From Vogesella margarita (GTDB lineage Bacteria; Pseudomonadota; Gammaproteobacteria; Burkholderiales; Chromobacteriaceae), in the NCBI RefSeq assembly GCF_028548475.1, contig NZ_JAQQLE010000011.1:1-64000 (forward strand): a DNA stretch of 64,000 bases, written 5' to 3'. Below, piece by piece: positions 46,094 to 55,536 of this stretch (positions are counted from its first letter, which is position 1; each line of letters opens with the position of its first letter). Under the pieces are notes generated by a model, which worked only from the letters and a program-made list of their open reading frames with translations, was not told where the DNA came from and searched no databases. The translations under genes and the position numbers were made by a program.

Positions 46094-46468
46094 TCAGTAG
46101 GACAGCGACTCGTGACGGGTCGCCACCAGCGAACCTGCCGACAGCGACATCATCAGCAGCGCGATGCGTTCGTGCATGATCACCGTGTGGCTGTTACCGG
46201 CGAACTGCATGAAACGGCGCAGGTCCTCGCGGACTTTGCGCGAGCCGGTGAGGTCGATGATGATGTCGATGCGTTCGCCCTGCTCCGCCAGCTCGATGAA
46301 GTTGTCGGTGACCGGCACCCCCGCCGCGCGCGCGATCGCGATGCCCGGCAACGCAAGGTTCAGCTCCGCGACACCGACCAGTTCGACAAACGGCGCAGCC
46401 AGCAGCTGCTTGAGCAGTGGCGTACCGGTTTCACCGGCCCCCACCATGGCAATGCGGATTTTTTCCAT
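46094..46468 (-). CDS. Small Rossmann-fold (GAGETG) protein, 124 aa
   Basis: It starts MEKIRIAMVGAGETGTPLLK, with GGAGGT 5 nt before the ATG (an ATG four codons earlier overlaps that site). Only a nucleotide-binding domain is present: VELVGVAELNLALPGIAIARAAGVPVTDNF, then a predicted second beta-alpha unit. It resembles the N-terminal half of homoserine/aspartate dehydrogenases or NAD-dependent sensors, and a dehydrogenase catalytic domain is lacking. Probably a regulatory or binding protein; function unknown. Confidence 0.75.
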   Translation of the reverse strand: MEKIRIAMVGAGETGTPLLKQLLAAPFVELVGVAELNLALPGIAIARAAGVPVTDNFIELAEQGERIDIIIDLTGSRKVREDLRRFMQFAGNSHTVIMHERIALLMMSLSAGSLVATRHESLSY

Positions 46469-46550
46469 TGTGACCTCCATGACTGCCTATGACTCAGGCA
46501 TCGGAAGGCGACACTCTAGCAATCCGCGCCGGCCGGCGAATTGCGCTGGA

Positions 46551-47456
46551 TCAATTCCCCGCCGCATCCTGCGCCGCGAGGAAGGCCTGCAGCTCGGCCA
46601 GCGTCGGCATGCCGCCCTGGGCGCCGACCCTTGTCACCGCCAGCGCGCCGGCGGCGGCGGCCAGCCGCATCGCCGCTTCCACCCCCTGCGGCAGGAAGGC
46701 GGCCAGCGCGCCGTTGAAGGTGTCGCCGGCGCCGGTGCTGTCCACCGCCGTCACCGCGAAGCCGCTCTGGTGGTGCAGGCTGCCGTCGGCGCGTGCGTGC
46801 CAGGCGCCCCGCTTGCCGTGCGTCATCACCACCTTGCCCGGCAGCGCCGCCAGCAGCGTTGCGATGTCCTCGCCCTCGCGCTGCAGCAGCAGTGCCAGCT
46901 CGTGTTCGTTCGGCGTCAGCAGGGTCGCGCCCTCGATGATGTCCTGCGGCAGGGCCTGCGCCGGCGCCGGGTTGAGGATCACCGGCACACGGTGGCGCGC
47001 CGCCAGCGCCAGCAGTGCGCGCACCGTCGGCAGCGGGATTTCCAGCTGCGTCAGGATCACGTCGGCGGCGGCGATGGTGGCCGCGGCGGCCTCGATATCG
47101 GCCGGCAACAGCTGGTGGTTGGCGCCGGGAATGACCACGATGTGGTTGTCGCCGCCGCTGACGGTGATCACCGCCACGCCGCTGGCCACACCGTCGGCCA
47201 CGCCGACGTGGCGGGTGTCGACGCCCTCCGCCCGCAGCCCGGCCAGCAGCTCGCCGCCGAAGGCGTCGCGGCCAACCTTGCCCACCATGCTGACCTCGGC
47301 GCCCAGCCGCCGCGCCGCCACCGCCTGGTTGGCGCCCTTGCCGCCGGGCAGGGTCAGGAAGCGCTCGCCGGTGATGGTTTCGCCCGGCTGCGGAAAGCGC
47401 GGCGCCAGCGCCACCAGATCCATATTGATGCTGCCTACCACCACCACCTTGCCCAT
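46551..47456 (-). CDS. rbsK: Ribokinase
   Basis: 301 residues of the PfkB family. It phosphorylates D-ribose to ribose 5-phosphate. Features are VVVGSINMDLVALAPRFPQPGET, LPGGKGANQAVAARRLGAEV, ILTQLEIPLPTVRALL and the catalytic VDSTGAGDTFNGALAAFL. No ribose transport genes adjoin, so it may serve nucleoside salvage. Confidence 0.92.
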   Translation of the reverse strand: MGKVVVVGSINMDLVALAPRFPQPGETITGERFLTLPGGKGANQAVAARRLGAEVSMVGKVGRDAFGGELLAGLRAEGVDTRHVGVADGVASGVAVITVSGGDNHIVVIPGANHQLLPADIEAAAATIAAADVILTQLEIPLPTVRALLALAARHRVPVILNPAPAQALPQDIIEGATLLTPNEHELALLLQREGEDIATLLAALPGKVVMTHGKRGAWHARADGSLHHQSGFAVTAVDSTGAGDTFNGALAAFLPQGVEAAMRLAAAAGALAVTRVGAQGGMPTLAELQAFLAAQDAAGN

Positions 47457-47588
47457 ACCCTGCCCTCGCGTGCTGTCGTTATCGGGAATATCAATGAGGC
47501 GCGCAGTATCGCCGCCATGAAAAAGGCTGCCAAGTGCCCGCCACTCGGCGGACAGCTGGCAGCCCGGTGCCGCGCGGCCCGGCCGCGC

Positions 47589-47840
47589 TCAGTGCAGACT
47601 GGTCTGCGACAAAAAACGGATATAACCGACGCTCTCCAGCCAGTAGCCGCCGTCGGACAGCGGCGTCGCCTCCTCCAGCTCGGCCACGGTCAGAGTGAAC
47701 TCGCTGCCGTCGAGCGAGGCCTCCAGCGCCACGTCGTCTTCGTCGGCGTAGTCTTCCGAGGCGTACATGAATTCGGGCTTGATCAACTGGTTGTTGATCT
47801 GGATGTAGTCGGACTGATTCAGCAAGCGCAGGATGTTCAT
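47589..47840 (-). CDS. Small acidic hypothetical protein, 83 aa
   Basis: AAGGAGACCATC precedes the chosen ATG; a longer open frame upstream has no site. The product opens MNILRLLNQSDYIQINNQLI and has a strongly acidic middle (ASEDYADEDDVALEASLDGS). No domain or signal is recognised. It is composed like a small cytoplasmic beta protein. Confidence 0.65.
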   Translation of the reverse strand: MNILRLLNQSDYIQINNQLIKPEFMYASEDYADEDDVALEASLDGSEFTLTVAELEEATPLSDGGYWLESVGYIRFLSQTSLH

Positions 47841-47945
47841 GATGGTCTCCTTGGTGCTGCCACGCTCCGTCACGAAAGGCGGGGCCGGTTTACATGCTTC
47901 AAGCCATGACAAACTTTGCCGCAGCGTGCCGGTAGCCGCAGCCTG

Positions 47946-48620
47946 CTACATCCAGCCACGCTCCGCGAGGGATTCGGCGTGGCTGCCGGTGACCACAAAA
48001 TGATCCAGTAAACTGATATCGACCAGGGCCAGCGCCTGCTTGAGGCTGGCCGTCAGTGCCCGGTCGGCTGCGGAGGGTTCCGCCACCCCGGACGGATGGT
48101 TGTGCGCGACGATCACCGCGTGGGCGTTGTGCTGCAGTGCGCGGCGCACGATTTCGCGCGGGTAGACCCGTGTTTCGGTGAGAGTGCCCCTGAATATCTC
48201 TTCGACCGCCAGAACCCGGTTTTGTGCCGTCAGGAACAGCGCCACGAACACCTCCACATCGCGTACCCCGATCGCCAGCCGCAGGTACTGCCGCACCGCC
48301 TGCGGGCTGGACAGCGCATCGCCCAGCTGCATTTCCTCCGCCAGCACCCGCCGCGCCAGCTCCTTCACCGCCATGAACTGCGCGTACTTGGCCGGCCCCA
48401 GCCCGCTGCCGCGGGCAAAGTCGCCCGGTTCCGCCGAAAGCAGCTTGCCCAGGCTGCCGAAGCGCTGGATCAGCTGCCGCCCCATGTCCACCGCCGAGCA
48501 GCCGCGGATGCCGGTGCGCAGGAAAATGGCCAGCAACTCGGCATCGGACAGTACCGCCGGGCCGCGCTGCAACAGCTTTTCGCGCGGGCGTTCCGCTTCA
48601 GGCCAGTGGGCTATCGACAT
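47946..48620 (-). CDS. radC: RadC/YicR JAB1-MPN (JAMM) domain protein
   Basis: 224 residues. A helix-hairpin-helix-like N-terminal region ([24 protein letters not shown]) precedes the JAMM metal motif His173-x-His175-x10-Asp186 in [16 protein letters not shown]. The name RadC is historic; the family's molecular role is not settled. It is divergent from coaBC. Confidence 0.92.
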   Translation of the reverse strand: MSIAHWPEAERPREKLLQRGPAVLSDAELLAIFLRTGIRGCSAVDMGRQLIQRFGSLGKLLSAEPGDFARGSGLGPAKYAQFMAVKELARRVLAEEMQLGDALSSPQAVRQYLRLAIGVRDVEVFVALFLTAQNRVLAVEEIFRGTLTETRVYPREIVRRALQHNAHAVIVAHNHPSGVAEPSAADRALTASLKQALALVDISLLDHFVVTGSHAESLAERGWM

Positions 48621-48772
48621 CGCAGGCTCCTTATTGGGCTATAGCATCATATGTAGCAGGTTTTTAATGACATATCACTATTATGTGATGCCGCGTTCGC
48701 GCGCCTCGCTGCCGGCGGCGGTGAATACGTTACAATTCGCACCCTGTTGCCAACCAACACAAAGCCGAACCG

Positions 48773-49945
48773 ATGACGCAAAAACGCATCCTGCTGGGCA
48801 TTACCGGCGGTGTCGCCGCCTACAAGGCCGCCGAGCTGACCCGCCTGCTGGTCAAGGCCGGCCATCACGTCGAAGTGGTGATGAGCGAAGCCGCCACCCG
48901 CTTCGTGACGCCGCTGACCTTCCAGGCGCTGTCGGGCAATGCGGTGTACTGCGATGTGTGGGACAGCCGCCCGGACAACGCGATGGCGCATATCGAGATG
49001 TCGCGCCGCGCCGACGTGTTCGTGATCGTGCCGGCCACCGCCGACTGCCTGTTCAAGCTGGCGCACGGCGCCGCCAGCGACCTGATCTCGACCATGGCCA
49101 GCGCGCGCACCTGCCCGCTGGTGGTGGTGCCGGCGATGAACCGCCAGATGTGGGAGAACCCGCCCAACCTGCGCAACGTCGCGCAGCTGCAGGCCGACGG
49201 CGTGCAGGTGTGGGGCCCGGCGCACGGGGTGCAGGCCTGCGGCGAGACCGGCCCCGGCCGCATGCTGGAGCCGGAAGAAGTCTTCGACCTGCTGAACGGT
49301 TTCTTCGACGAAAAAGTACTGGCCGGCAAGCGGGTGCTGCTCACCGCCGGCCCGACTTACGAGGCGATCGACACCGTGCGCGGCATCACCAACATCAGCT
49401 CCGGCAAGATGGGCTACGCGCTGGCCCGCGCCTGCCGCGACGCCGGCGCCGAGGTGACGCTGGTCTCCGGCCCCACCGCGCTGACCGCGCCGCTGGGCGT
49501 GCGCCTGCTGCCGGTGCAAAGCGCCGGCGAGATGTACCAGGCGGTGCTGTCCGAGGTTGGCCGCAGCCAGGTGTTCATCAGCGTCGCCGCGGTGGCCGAC
49601 TACCGCGTGAAGAACCGCAGCGAGCACAAGATCAAGAAGGGCGACGCGCTGCCGGTGATCGAGCTGGAAGAAAACCCCGACATCCTCGCCACCGTCGCCG
49701 GCCTGCCGGCCGCGCCGTTCTGCGTCGGTTTTGCCGCCGAAAGCCAGAACCTGCTGCAGTTTGCCGACAGCAAGCGCCGCAAGAAAAAGGTGCCGCTGCT
49801 GGTCGCCAACCTGGCGCAGCAGGCGATGGGCAGCGACGACAACGAGGTCACCCTGCTCGACGACGCCGGCCAGCACCCGCTGCCGGCGATGGCCAAGGCC
49901 GAGGTGGCGCGCGCCATCGTCGCCCATTTGGTGCGCCTGCTCTGA
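48773..49945 (+). CDS. coaBC: Bifunctional phosphopantothenoylcysteine decarboxylase/phosphopantothenate-cysteine ligase
   Basis: 390 residues. The CoaC half has [20 protein letters not shown], active His in [25 protein letters not shown] and [12 protein letters not shown]. The CoaB half starts near 180 with [20 protein letters not shown] and [22 protein letters not shown]. It makes 4'-phosphopantetheine precursors for coenzyme A. The dut gene follows across an inverted repeat hairpin. Confidence 0.96.
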   Translation: MTQKRILLGITGGVAAYKAAELTRLLVKAGHHVEVVMSEAATRFVTPLTFQALSGNAVYCDVWDSRPDNAMAHIEMSRRADVFVIVPATADCLFKLAHGAASDLISTMASARTCPLVVVPAMNRQMWENPPNLRNVAQLQADGVQVWGPAHGVQACGETGPGRMLEPEEVFDLLNGFFDEKVLAGKRVLLTAGPTYEAIDTVRGITNISSGKMGYALARACRDAGAEVTLVSGPTALTAPLGVRLLPVQSAGEMYQAVLSEVGRSQVFISVAAVADYRVKNRSEHKIKKGDALPVIELEENPDILATVAGLPAAPFCVGFAAESQNLLQFADSKRRKKKVPLLVANLAQQAMGSDDNEVTLLDDAGQHPLPAMAKAEVARAIVAHLVRLL

Positions 49946-49957
49946 GTCCGAACCATC

Positions 49958-49994
49958 AAGGTTGGCCGCAGGTCTGCGGCCAACCTTTCTTTTA
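49958..49994 (+). terminator. Inverted GGTTGGCCGCA pair with T-run after coaBC
   Basis: AAGGTTGGCCGCA and TGCGGCCAACCTT pair as 13 bp across GGTC, followed by TCTTTT. This is a working intrinsic terminator made from two repeat copies. Confidence 0.85.
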
Positions 49995-50015
49995 GCCCAT
50001 GAAACGAGTCACTGC

Positions 50016-50468
50016 ATGAAACCCACCATCGACGTTCAAATCCTCGACGCCCGCCTGAAAGACAACCTGCCGGCCTACGCCACCAGCGGCTCCGCCGGGC
50101 TGGACCTGCGCGCCGCCATCGACGCCGAGATGACCATCGTGCCCGGCCAGACGGTGCTGGTGCCGACCGGCATGGCCATCCACCTGGCCGACCCCAAGCT
50201 GGCCGCGATGATCCTGCCGCGCTCCGGCCTCGGCCACAAGCACGGCATCGTGCTGGGCAACCTCACCGGCCTGATCGACTCCGACTACCAGGGCCAGCTG
50301 TTCGTGTCGGTGTGGAACCGCGGCGACAGCGACTTCGTGCTGAAGCCGCTGGAACGCATCGCGCAGATGATCATCGTGCCGGTGGTCCAGGTCGGCTTCA
50401 ACATCGTCGACAGCTTCGACGCCTCCGAGCGCGGCGAAGGCGGCTTCGGCAGCACCGGCCGCAAGTAA
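50016..50468 (+). CDS. dut: dUTP diphosphatase
   Basis: 150 residues, a trimeric dUTPase keeping uracil out of DNA. Motifs are [39 protein letters not shown] and the C-terminal [11 protein letters not shown] that closes the site. The ATG has only a weak ribosome site. It is a coaBC neighbour in many proteobacteria. Confidence 0.96.
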   Translation: MKPTIDVQILDARLKDNLPAYATSGSAGLDLRAAIDAEMTIVPGQTVLVPTGMAIHLADPKLAAMILPRSGLGHKHGIVLGNLTGLIDSDYQGQLFVSVWNRGDSDFVLKPLERIAQMIIVPVVQVGFNIVDSFDASERGEGGFGSTGRK

Positions 50469-50485
50469 GCTCGCCGTTAAAAACG

Positions 50486-50521
50486 ATTGCGGCCAACCTT
50501 GGTGACAAGGTTGGCCGCAAT
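50486..50521. terminator. Inverted GGTTGGCCGCA pair between dut and araC-type gene
   Basis: A perfect 15-bp stem of two full repeat copies with loop GGTGAC lies between two convergent genes. In the minus direction it is followed by CGTTTTTAAC, so it should end the AraC-type transcript; for dut no T-run is seen. Confidence 0.82.
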
Positions 50522-50558
50522 GCTTTGTGCCGCGCCGTGTTGCAGCACCCGCGCCGCC

Positions 50559-51347
50559 TCAACCCTCGCCGCGCATCTGCCGCCGGTAGCGTTCCGGCGA
50601 AAAACCGACCTGCTTGCCGAACATGGCGATGAACGCCGACGGCGTGCCGTAGCCCAGCTGCGCCGCGATCTCCTGCACCGCCCAGCCCTCCTTCAGCCAC
50701 GCCAGCGCCTGCAGCAGCCGTACGCGGTTGCGCCACTGCACGAAGCTCATCCCCAGTTGCTGCTGGAAGCGCCGCGCCAGCGTGCGCTCGGTGCTGTGCA
50801 CCCGCTGCGCCCAGTGGCCCAGCGTGGTGTTGTCGCCCGGCGTGGCGCGGATGGCGGCCAGTATCGGCTGCAGCTGGCGGTCGCTGCTGTCCGGCAGGTA
50901 ACTGTCGACGCTGCCGGCGCGCACCAGATGCTCGACCAGCAGCTCGGCCTGGCGCACGTCCCACGCGTCGCCCATCGCCGCCACCTCGCGCTGGCGGAAA
51001 TCTTCCAGCAAGGCGCGCACCAGCGGCGTCTGCGCGATCAGGCAGGCGTGTGCCGGCAGGCGCGCGGCCAGCGCCGGGCTGACGTACACCGACAGGTAGT
51101 CCATCGCCTGCCGCACGTGCGCCGCGTGCGGCATCTCGGCCGGCACCCACACCAGGTAGTCGGCCGGCGCGATCAGCCGCCTGTCGTCCAGCACCAGTTC
51201 CAGCAGGCCGAGGCTGATGCGGTTGATCTGGCCCCACGGGTGGCGGTGTGGCTCGAAATCGGTATTGGCCATGAACTGCTCGTAGCGGAAGTACAGCGGC
51301 ACCGGCGGCGGCAGCTGCAGATCGATGGCGGAGTAAGGCGGCAGCAT
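50559..51347 (-). CDS. AraC-family regulator
   Basis: 262 residues. A cupin-like N-terminal part (FEPHRHPWGQINRISLGLLE, PADYLVWVPAEMPHAA) precedes a C-terminal AraC domain: TTLGHWAQRVHSTERTLARRFQQ and WAVQEIAAQLGYGTPSAFIAMF. It is divergent from the EamA transporter and shares with it a region containing an 11-bp inverted repeat. It likely controls that exporter. Confidence 0.88.
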   Translation of the reverse strand: MLPPYSAIDLQLPPPVPLYFRYEQFMANTDFEPHRHPWGQINRISLGLLELVLDDRRLIAPADYLVWVPAEMPHAAHVRQAMDYLSVYVSPALAARLPAHACLIAQTPLVRALLEDFRQREVAAMGDAWDVRQAELLVEHLVRAGSVDSYLPDSSDRQLQPILAAIRATPGDNTTLGHWAQRVHSTERTLARRFQQQLGMSFVQWRNRVRLLQALAWLKEGWAVQEIAAQLGYGTPSAFIAMFGKQVGFSPERYRRQMRGEG

Positions 51348-51371
51348 GTTGTCGGATTCGGCGCATGAGTT

Positions 51372-51405
51372 TGTCTGTTTTGCATTATAAGCAACAAAAC
51401 AGACA
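51372..51405. promoter_or_regulatory. Operator-like inverted repeat between araC-type gene and eamA
   Basis: TGTCTGTTTTG and CAAAACAGACA are perfect 11-bp inverted arms with a 12-nt spacer containing CATTATAAG, which could be a -10 element. It occupies the centre of the 95-bp divergent intergenic region, so one bound dimer could control both genes. Confidence 0.7.
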
Positions 51406-51442
51406 GGCTTACACTGGCGCCATCTTCTGCAGGAGCGTTGTC

Positions 51443-52342
51443 ATGGCCGTACTGTTTCCCCTGCTGGCGGTGCTGATCTGGGCCGCCAACACCGTTGTTT
51501 CCAAGGCTGCCGCCGGCGTGTTCGATCCGGCCGCCATTTCCTTCTACCGCTGGCTGGTCGCCGCCGTGGTGCTGACGCCGCTGCTGGCGCGGCCGCTGTG
51601 GCGTCGCCGCGCCGAGCTGCGCCCGCACCTGCCGCACCTCGCCGTGCTGTCGCTGTTGGGCATGGTGATGTACCAGTGTCTGGCCTACTACGCCGCGCAC
51701 AGCACCACCGCCACCAATATGGGCGTGATCTGCGCGCTGATCCCGCTGCTGGGGCTGCTGCTGAACGGCGTGGTGTTCCGCCAGCGCATCGCGCCGGCGG
51801 CCATGCTGGGCGTGGCGCTCTCGCTGGCCGGCGTGCTGTACCTGCTCGGCCACGGCGATCCGGCCAGCCTGCTGGCCGGCGGCATCAACCGCGGCGACGC
51901 GCTGATGCTGATCGGCTCGGCGTCGTACGCGCTGTACGGCATCCTCTACAAGCGCTGGGCGCCGCCGTTCGGGCAGTGGCTGAACCTGTACACCCAGGTG
52001 CTGCTGGCGGTGGCGATGCTGACGCCGCTGGCCGCCAGCGCCGACAGCCTGGCCATCCCCGCCGCCGGCATTCCGCTGGTGCTGTTCGCCGGCATCGCCT
52101 CCTCCATCCTCGCCGCCTACTTCTGGATGCGCGGCCTGCAGCAGCTGGGCAGCGAACGCACCGCCATCTTCATGAACCTGCTGCCGCTGTTTACCGCGCT
52201 CATCGCCAGCCTGCTGCTTGGCGAAACCATCCACGCCTACCACTGGCTGGGCGGCGGCCTGATCCTGCTCGGCGTCAGCCTGACCCAGGGCGCCCTCGCC
52301 CCGCTGTCGCGGCGCTGGCGGCCGGCGGCGCAGTCCACGTAA
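51443..52342 (+). CDS. EamA/DMT-family transporter
   Basis: 299 residues with ten predicted helices in two EamA halves: LLAVLIWAANTVVSKAAAG and NRGDALMLIGSASYALYGIL mark the repeated starts. Start chosen at MAVLFPLL, with AGGAG 8 nt upstream. These are metabolite exporters; substrate unknown. It is divergent from an AraC-type regulator. Confidence 0.88.
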   Translation: MAVLFPLLAVLIWAANTVVSKAAAGVFDPAAISFYRWLVAAVVLTPLLARPLWRRRAELRPHLPHLAVLSLLGMVMYQCLAYYAAHSTTATNMGVICALIPLLGLLLNGVVFRQRIAPAAMLGVALSLAGVLYLLGHGDPASLLAGGINRGDALMLIGSASYALYGILYKRWAPPFGQWLNLYTQVLLAVAMLTPLAASADSLAIPAAGIPLVLFAGIASSILAAYFWMRGLQQLGSERTAIFMNLLPLFTALIASLLLGETIHAYHWLGGGLILLGVSLTQGALAPLSRRWRPAAQST

Positions 52343-52354
52343 GTAAGTCTGGAC

Positions 52355-52391
52355 AACAAAAAACCCGCAAAGCCTTGTCGCTCGCGGGTTT
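52355..52391 (-). terminator. Terminator of tRNA-Leu (also faces eamA)
   Basis: AAACCCGC and GCGGGTTT pair; on the minus strand the stem is followed by TTTTGTTG after the tRNA. In the plus direction the tail TCTGTTCTGT is weaker. Confidence 0.82.
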
Positions 52392-52424
52392 CTGTTCTGT
52401 CTTGGACTTCCTTGGAAGTCGGTG

Positions 52425-52509
52425 TGGTGCCCCGGGCCGGGGTCGAACCGGCACAGCCGAAGCCGAGGGATTTTAAGTCCCTTGTGTCTACCAATTTCAC
52501 CACCGGGGC
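52425..52509 (-). tRNA. tRNA-Leu (anticodon TAA)
   Basis: 85-nt class II tRNA with acceptor stem GCCCCGG/CCGGGGC, encoded CCA, variable arm, and anticodon loop CTTAAAA. It reads UUA (and UUG by wobble). Confidence 0.97.
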
Positions 52510-52524
52510 ACAGACAGGGCGCTG

Positions 52525-52554
52525 ATTCTAGCGCATAAGCGCTGCCGGCGGCAA
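52525..52554 (-). promoter_or_regulatory. Promoter of tRNA-Leu
   Basis: On the minus strand TTGCCG, an 18-nt spacer and TAGAAT end 15 bp before the mature tRNA. Confidence 0.65.
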
Positions 52555-52687
52555 TCCGGCGTCCAGGGCCGGCTCCTTGCACGGCACGCCATCATGGCAA
52601 TGACGCACCCGGTCGGCGCTGCTCGGGCAATGCGCCGCTGCCCCCATCATGGCGGCGCCCTGCCCCGCCCGTATCACCACGCGGCAC

Positions 52688-52728
52688 AAAAACCATGCGG
52701 CCAACCTTGAAGTCAAGGTTGGCCGCAT
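52688..52728 (-). terminator. Inverted GGTTGGCCGCA pair with T-run after the permease
   Basis: ATGCGGCCAACCTTGA and its inverse TCAAGGTTGGCCGCAT form a 16-bp stem with a 2-nt gap. On the minus strand GGTTTTTG follows, so it ends the permease transcript. Confidence 0.85.
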
Positions 52729-52743
52729 ATGCTTACTGGCGGA

Positions 52744-54141
52744 TCAGTGCGGCTTGTGCAGCAGCGAATTGCGGCGCGAGTAGCCGAAGTACACGACGAG
52801 GCCGATCAGCAGCCAGCCGACAAAGAACGCCCAGGTCAGCGCCGACAGCTGCGTCATCAGGAACACACAGAACAGGATCGCCAGCGCCGGCACATACGGC
52901 ACCGCTGGGCAGTAGAACTTGCGCGGCAGGTCCGGCTCGCGCTTGCGCAGCACGATGACCGCCAGCGCGATCAGCGAGAACGCGGCCAGGGTGCCGATGT
53001 TGACCAGCTCCGCCAGCGTGTGCAGCGGCACGAAGCCGGCGATCAGCGCGATCACGGTGCCGACCATCCACGTCGCCTTGTACGGGGTGCCGTATTTCGG
53101 ATTGATGTCGGAGAACACCTTGGGCAGCAGGCCGTCGCGCGACATTGCCAGCAGGATGCGGGTCTGGCCGTAGGTCATCACCAGGATCACCGTCATCATG
53201 CCAAGGATGGCGCCCAGGTCGACAAAGCCGGCAAACCAGTCCAGCTTCGCCACCTGCAGCGCCAGCGACACCGGATGGTCGATGCCGGCAAACTGCGCGT
53301 ACGGCACGATGCCGGTCATGATCGCGGACACGATCACGTACAGCAGCGAGCAGATCGCCAGCGACCAGATCACCCCGCGCGGAATGTCGCGCGCCGGGTC
53401 CTTCACCTCTTCCGCCGCGCAGGTCACCGCATCGAAGCCGAGGAAGCTGAAGAACACGATGGCGGCGCCGTGGAACACGCCGTCAAAACCGTACGGCAGC
53501 GCCGGCGACCAGTTCACCGGCTTCACGTGCCACACGCCGATGGCGATGAACAGCACCACCACCGCCACCTTGATCAGCACCACGATATTGTTGACGCGCT
53601 TGGACTCCTTGATACCGAACGCCAGCAGGCCGGTGATGATCATCGCGATGCAGAACGCCGGCAGGTTGAACAGGGTGTCCTTGCCCGGCACCGCGCCGGC
53701 GGCCGCGGTCAGCGCCTGTGGCAGCGTGATGCCGAAGCCGGCCAAGAGGCTCTGGAAGTAGCCGGACCAGCCCACCGACACCGCCGACGACGCCAGCAGG
53801 TATTCCAGCATCAGGTCCCAGCCGATGATCCACGCCACCAGCTCGCCCAGCGTGGCGTAGGCGTAGGTATAGGTGGAGCCGGAAATCGGCAGCATCGCGG
53901 CGAACTCCGCGTAGCACAGCGCGGCAAAACCGCAGGCCAGCGCGCCGATCACGAACGACAGTACCAGCCCCGGCCCGGCCACGGTGGCACCGGTGCCGGT
54001 CAGCACGAAAATCCCGGTGCCGATAATGGCACCAATCCCCAGCATGGTCAGGTCGAATGCCGACAGTTCCTTGCGCAGCCCTTGTGAGGTCTGCGCGAAC
54101 GCCAGCATGCCCTGCACGCTTTTCTTGCGCATCAAGCCCAT
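52744..54141 (-). CDS. APC-family amino-acid permease (YfnA/cationic type)
   Basis: 465 residues with about 12-13 helices. Signature motifs are LTMLGIGAIIGTGIFVLTG, LCYAEFAAMLPISGSTYTYAYATLGE, FFSFLGFDAVTCAAEEVKDPARDIPRG (family consensus) and LVNIGTLAAFSLIALAV. It resembles the cationic amino-acid transporter group, with proton-coupled uptake. Two start codons (MGLMRKK) are possible. A repeat core lies just upstream of the ATG. Confidence 0.88.
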   Translation of the reverse strand: MGLMRKKSVQGMLAFAQTSQGLRKELSAFDLTMLGIGAIIGTGIFVLTGTGATVAGPGLVLSFVIGALACGFAALCYAEFAAMLPISGSTYTYAYATLGELVAWIIGWDLMLEYLLASSAVSVGWSGYFQSLLAGFGITLPQALTAAAGAVPGKDTLFNLPAFCIAMIITGLLAFGIKESKRVNNIVVLIKVAVVVLFIAIGVWHVKPVNWSPALPYGFDGVFHGAAIVFFSFLGFDAVTCAAEEVKDPARDIPRGVIWSLAICSLLYVIVSAIMTGIVPYAQFAGIDHPVSLALQVAKLDWFAGFVDLGAILGMMTVILVMTYGQTRILLAMSRDGLLPKVFSDINPKYGTPYKATWMVGTVIALIAGFVPLHTLAELVNIGTLAAFSLIALAVIVLRKREPDLPRKFYCPAVPYVPALAILFCVFLMTQLSALTWAFFVGWLLIGLVVYFGYSRRNSLLHKPH

Positions 54142-54891
54142 GTATTTCTTGTCCCTAATGTTGGCCGCAGCGGCTGCCTGTTGTTGTTCAAGGCGGCAAA
54201 CCGGCAGGCGGCAGATCGTCTGATTTGTCCAGGGTTTGCCAGCGGTGCTGTCGCCTGCTGTCGCAGCGGACGCCGTACCGTGACAAACAAGGGGCGGGAT
54301 GGTACCGCAAGCACTACAGCCGGCAAATAGTCCACTTGGCCGCGGCCTTTACCCATTTGGCACCACGCCACAGGCCCCCGCTGCAAAAAACACCGGTGAT
54401 GGCTCGTTTCGGCAAACAATGTTGCGCAAGGCAGCCGATGGCCGCCACAAACCCGACAGGAAACACCATGAGCATGCGCCACCCATATCGCAGAATATTG
54501 CATACAATCGATCATTAAAAATGTCACGATTGGCGTAATCGCCACAGCCGCAGCCCCGGAATAGCGCACCGCCGCGGGGATTGCCCGGCGTCCATGCCGC
54601 GACGTGTCACTCCGCGAGCACGACAGCGGGGAGCGGCACGCCATCCGCCACACCAGAACACGGCAAGGTTGGCCGCAACAGCAAGGGATAGGCGGTGCCT
54701 TCGGCGCCGGTCACGACAGGGCCAGAGAGAAAGAAAGGAAGTGAAGAGGCGCCGGCCGCAATAGCGCTAGCGCTTGCCTGCCGCCCTGCAGCGACACGCC
54801 GCCGCGGCGAGCGGGGCCGTGCCAACCGGTATCGGTAATCACCGCAGGCACCCCGGAGAAGGCGCCTGCAAGTCAGTGGATAGACGGTGTC
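54142..54891. other. 750-bp region without a recognisable gene
   Basis: Several open frames cross it but none has a ribosome site, plausible composition or recognised domain. It holds two repeat cores (54160-54169 and 54668-54677) and a segment (about 54480-54540) richer in A and T. On the minus strand that segment contains GTGACA, 17 nt, TATGCA, a weak candidate promoter for the permease, leaving an unusually long leader of about 350 nt. Confidence 0.5.
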
Positions 54892-55536
54892 CTAATCGAC
54901 TGCGGCCAACCTCGCCTGCGCGGCCGCCAGCAAGCCGGCCTCATCCACCGGCGCGGCGAAGTCCAGGCGCTGGCGCACGCCATCGCGCAGCACGTCCAGG
55001 CCGCAGACATCCAGCCCCAGCAGCTGCCACGCCGCATCGGCCGGCTGCAGTGCTGCCAGCAGCGCCTGCTCCTGCGCTGCCGCCAGTTGCGGCAACGCCG
55101 CCCAGTCGCTGGCGTCGATCCAGCCCATGTGGCCGAAACCGCCGATAAAGCGCAGGCGCCTGGGCTGCAGGCAGAAGAAATGGAAATCGCCCAGCGCCAG
55201 GTAGTCGGCGAACGCCGGGCAATAGCGCAGCAGCCGCGCCAGGGTGTCGGCATCCGGCGACATCGCCTGCAGATCGCCCACCAGCGTCATGCGCTCGCCT
55301 TGCAGCACGTCGGCACCACCCTGCTGCAACAGCACGCTGACGCGGCCGTCGGCGCGCACATTGCGGCAATGCTCGGCCAGCTCGCTCATCAGCAGCCACG
55401 GCCGGTGCGCCGCATCCAGCGCGAACGGCAAGACGGTGACAAAGGGGTAGCCCGGCAGCGCCTGCGACTGCGTCGCCAGCGCCAGGGAGCTGCAGCGGTG
55501 CAGCAGGGACAGGCAATCGGAAACGGGAATGTTCAT
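54892..55536 (-). CDS. HugZ/pyridoxamine-oxidase-fold protein
   Basis: 214 residues. The N-terminal FMN-binding split barrel has LALATQSQALPGYPFVTVLPFALD, LLMSELAEHCRNVRADGRVSVLL and MTLVGDLQAMS, then FHFFCLQPRRLRFIGGFGHMGWID near the C-terminal third, as in haem-utilisation HugZ proteins. Without the terminal histidine motif of haem-degrading HugZ being checked, it is safer as a general family member. The chosen ATG has a repeat copy instead of a ribosome site directly upstream. Confidence 0.78.
   Translation of the reverse strand: MNIPVSDCLSLLHRCSSLALATQSQALPGYPFVTVLPFALDAAHRPWLLMSELAEHCRNVRADGRVSVLLQQGGADVLQGERMTLVGDLQAMSPDADTLARLLRYCPAFADYLALGDFHFFCLQPRRLRFIGGFGHMGWIDASDWAALPQLAAAQEQALLAALQPADAAWQLLGLDVCGLDVLRDGVRQRLDFAAPVDEAGLLAAAQARLAAVD

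Noticed and set aside
54132-54653. 173-codon minus-strand frame upstream of the permease
   Set aside because: No ribosome site, many Cys/Arg/Pro, no domain, and it overlaps the permease start; treated as non-coding.
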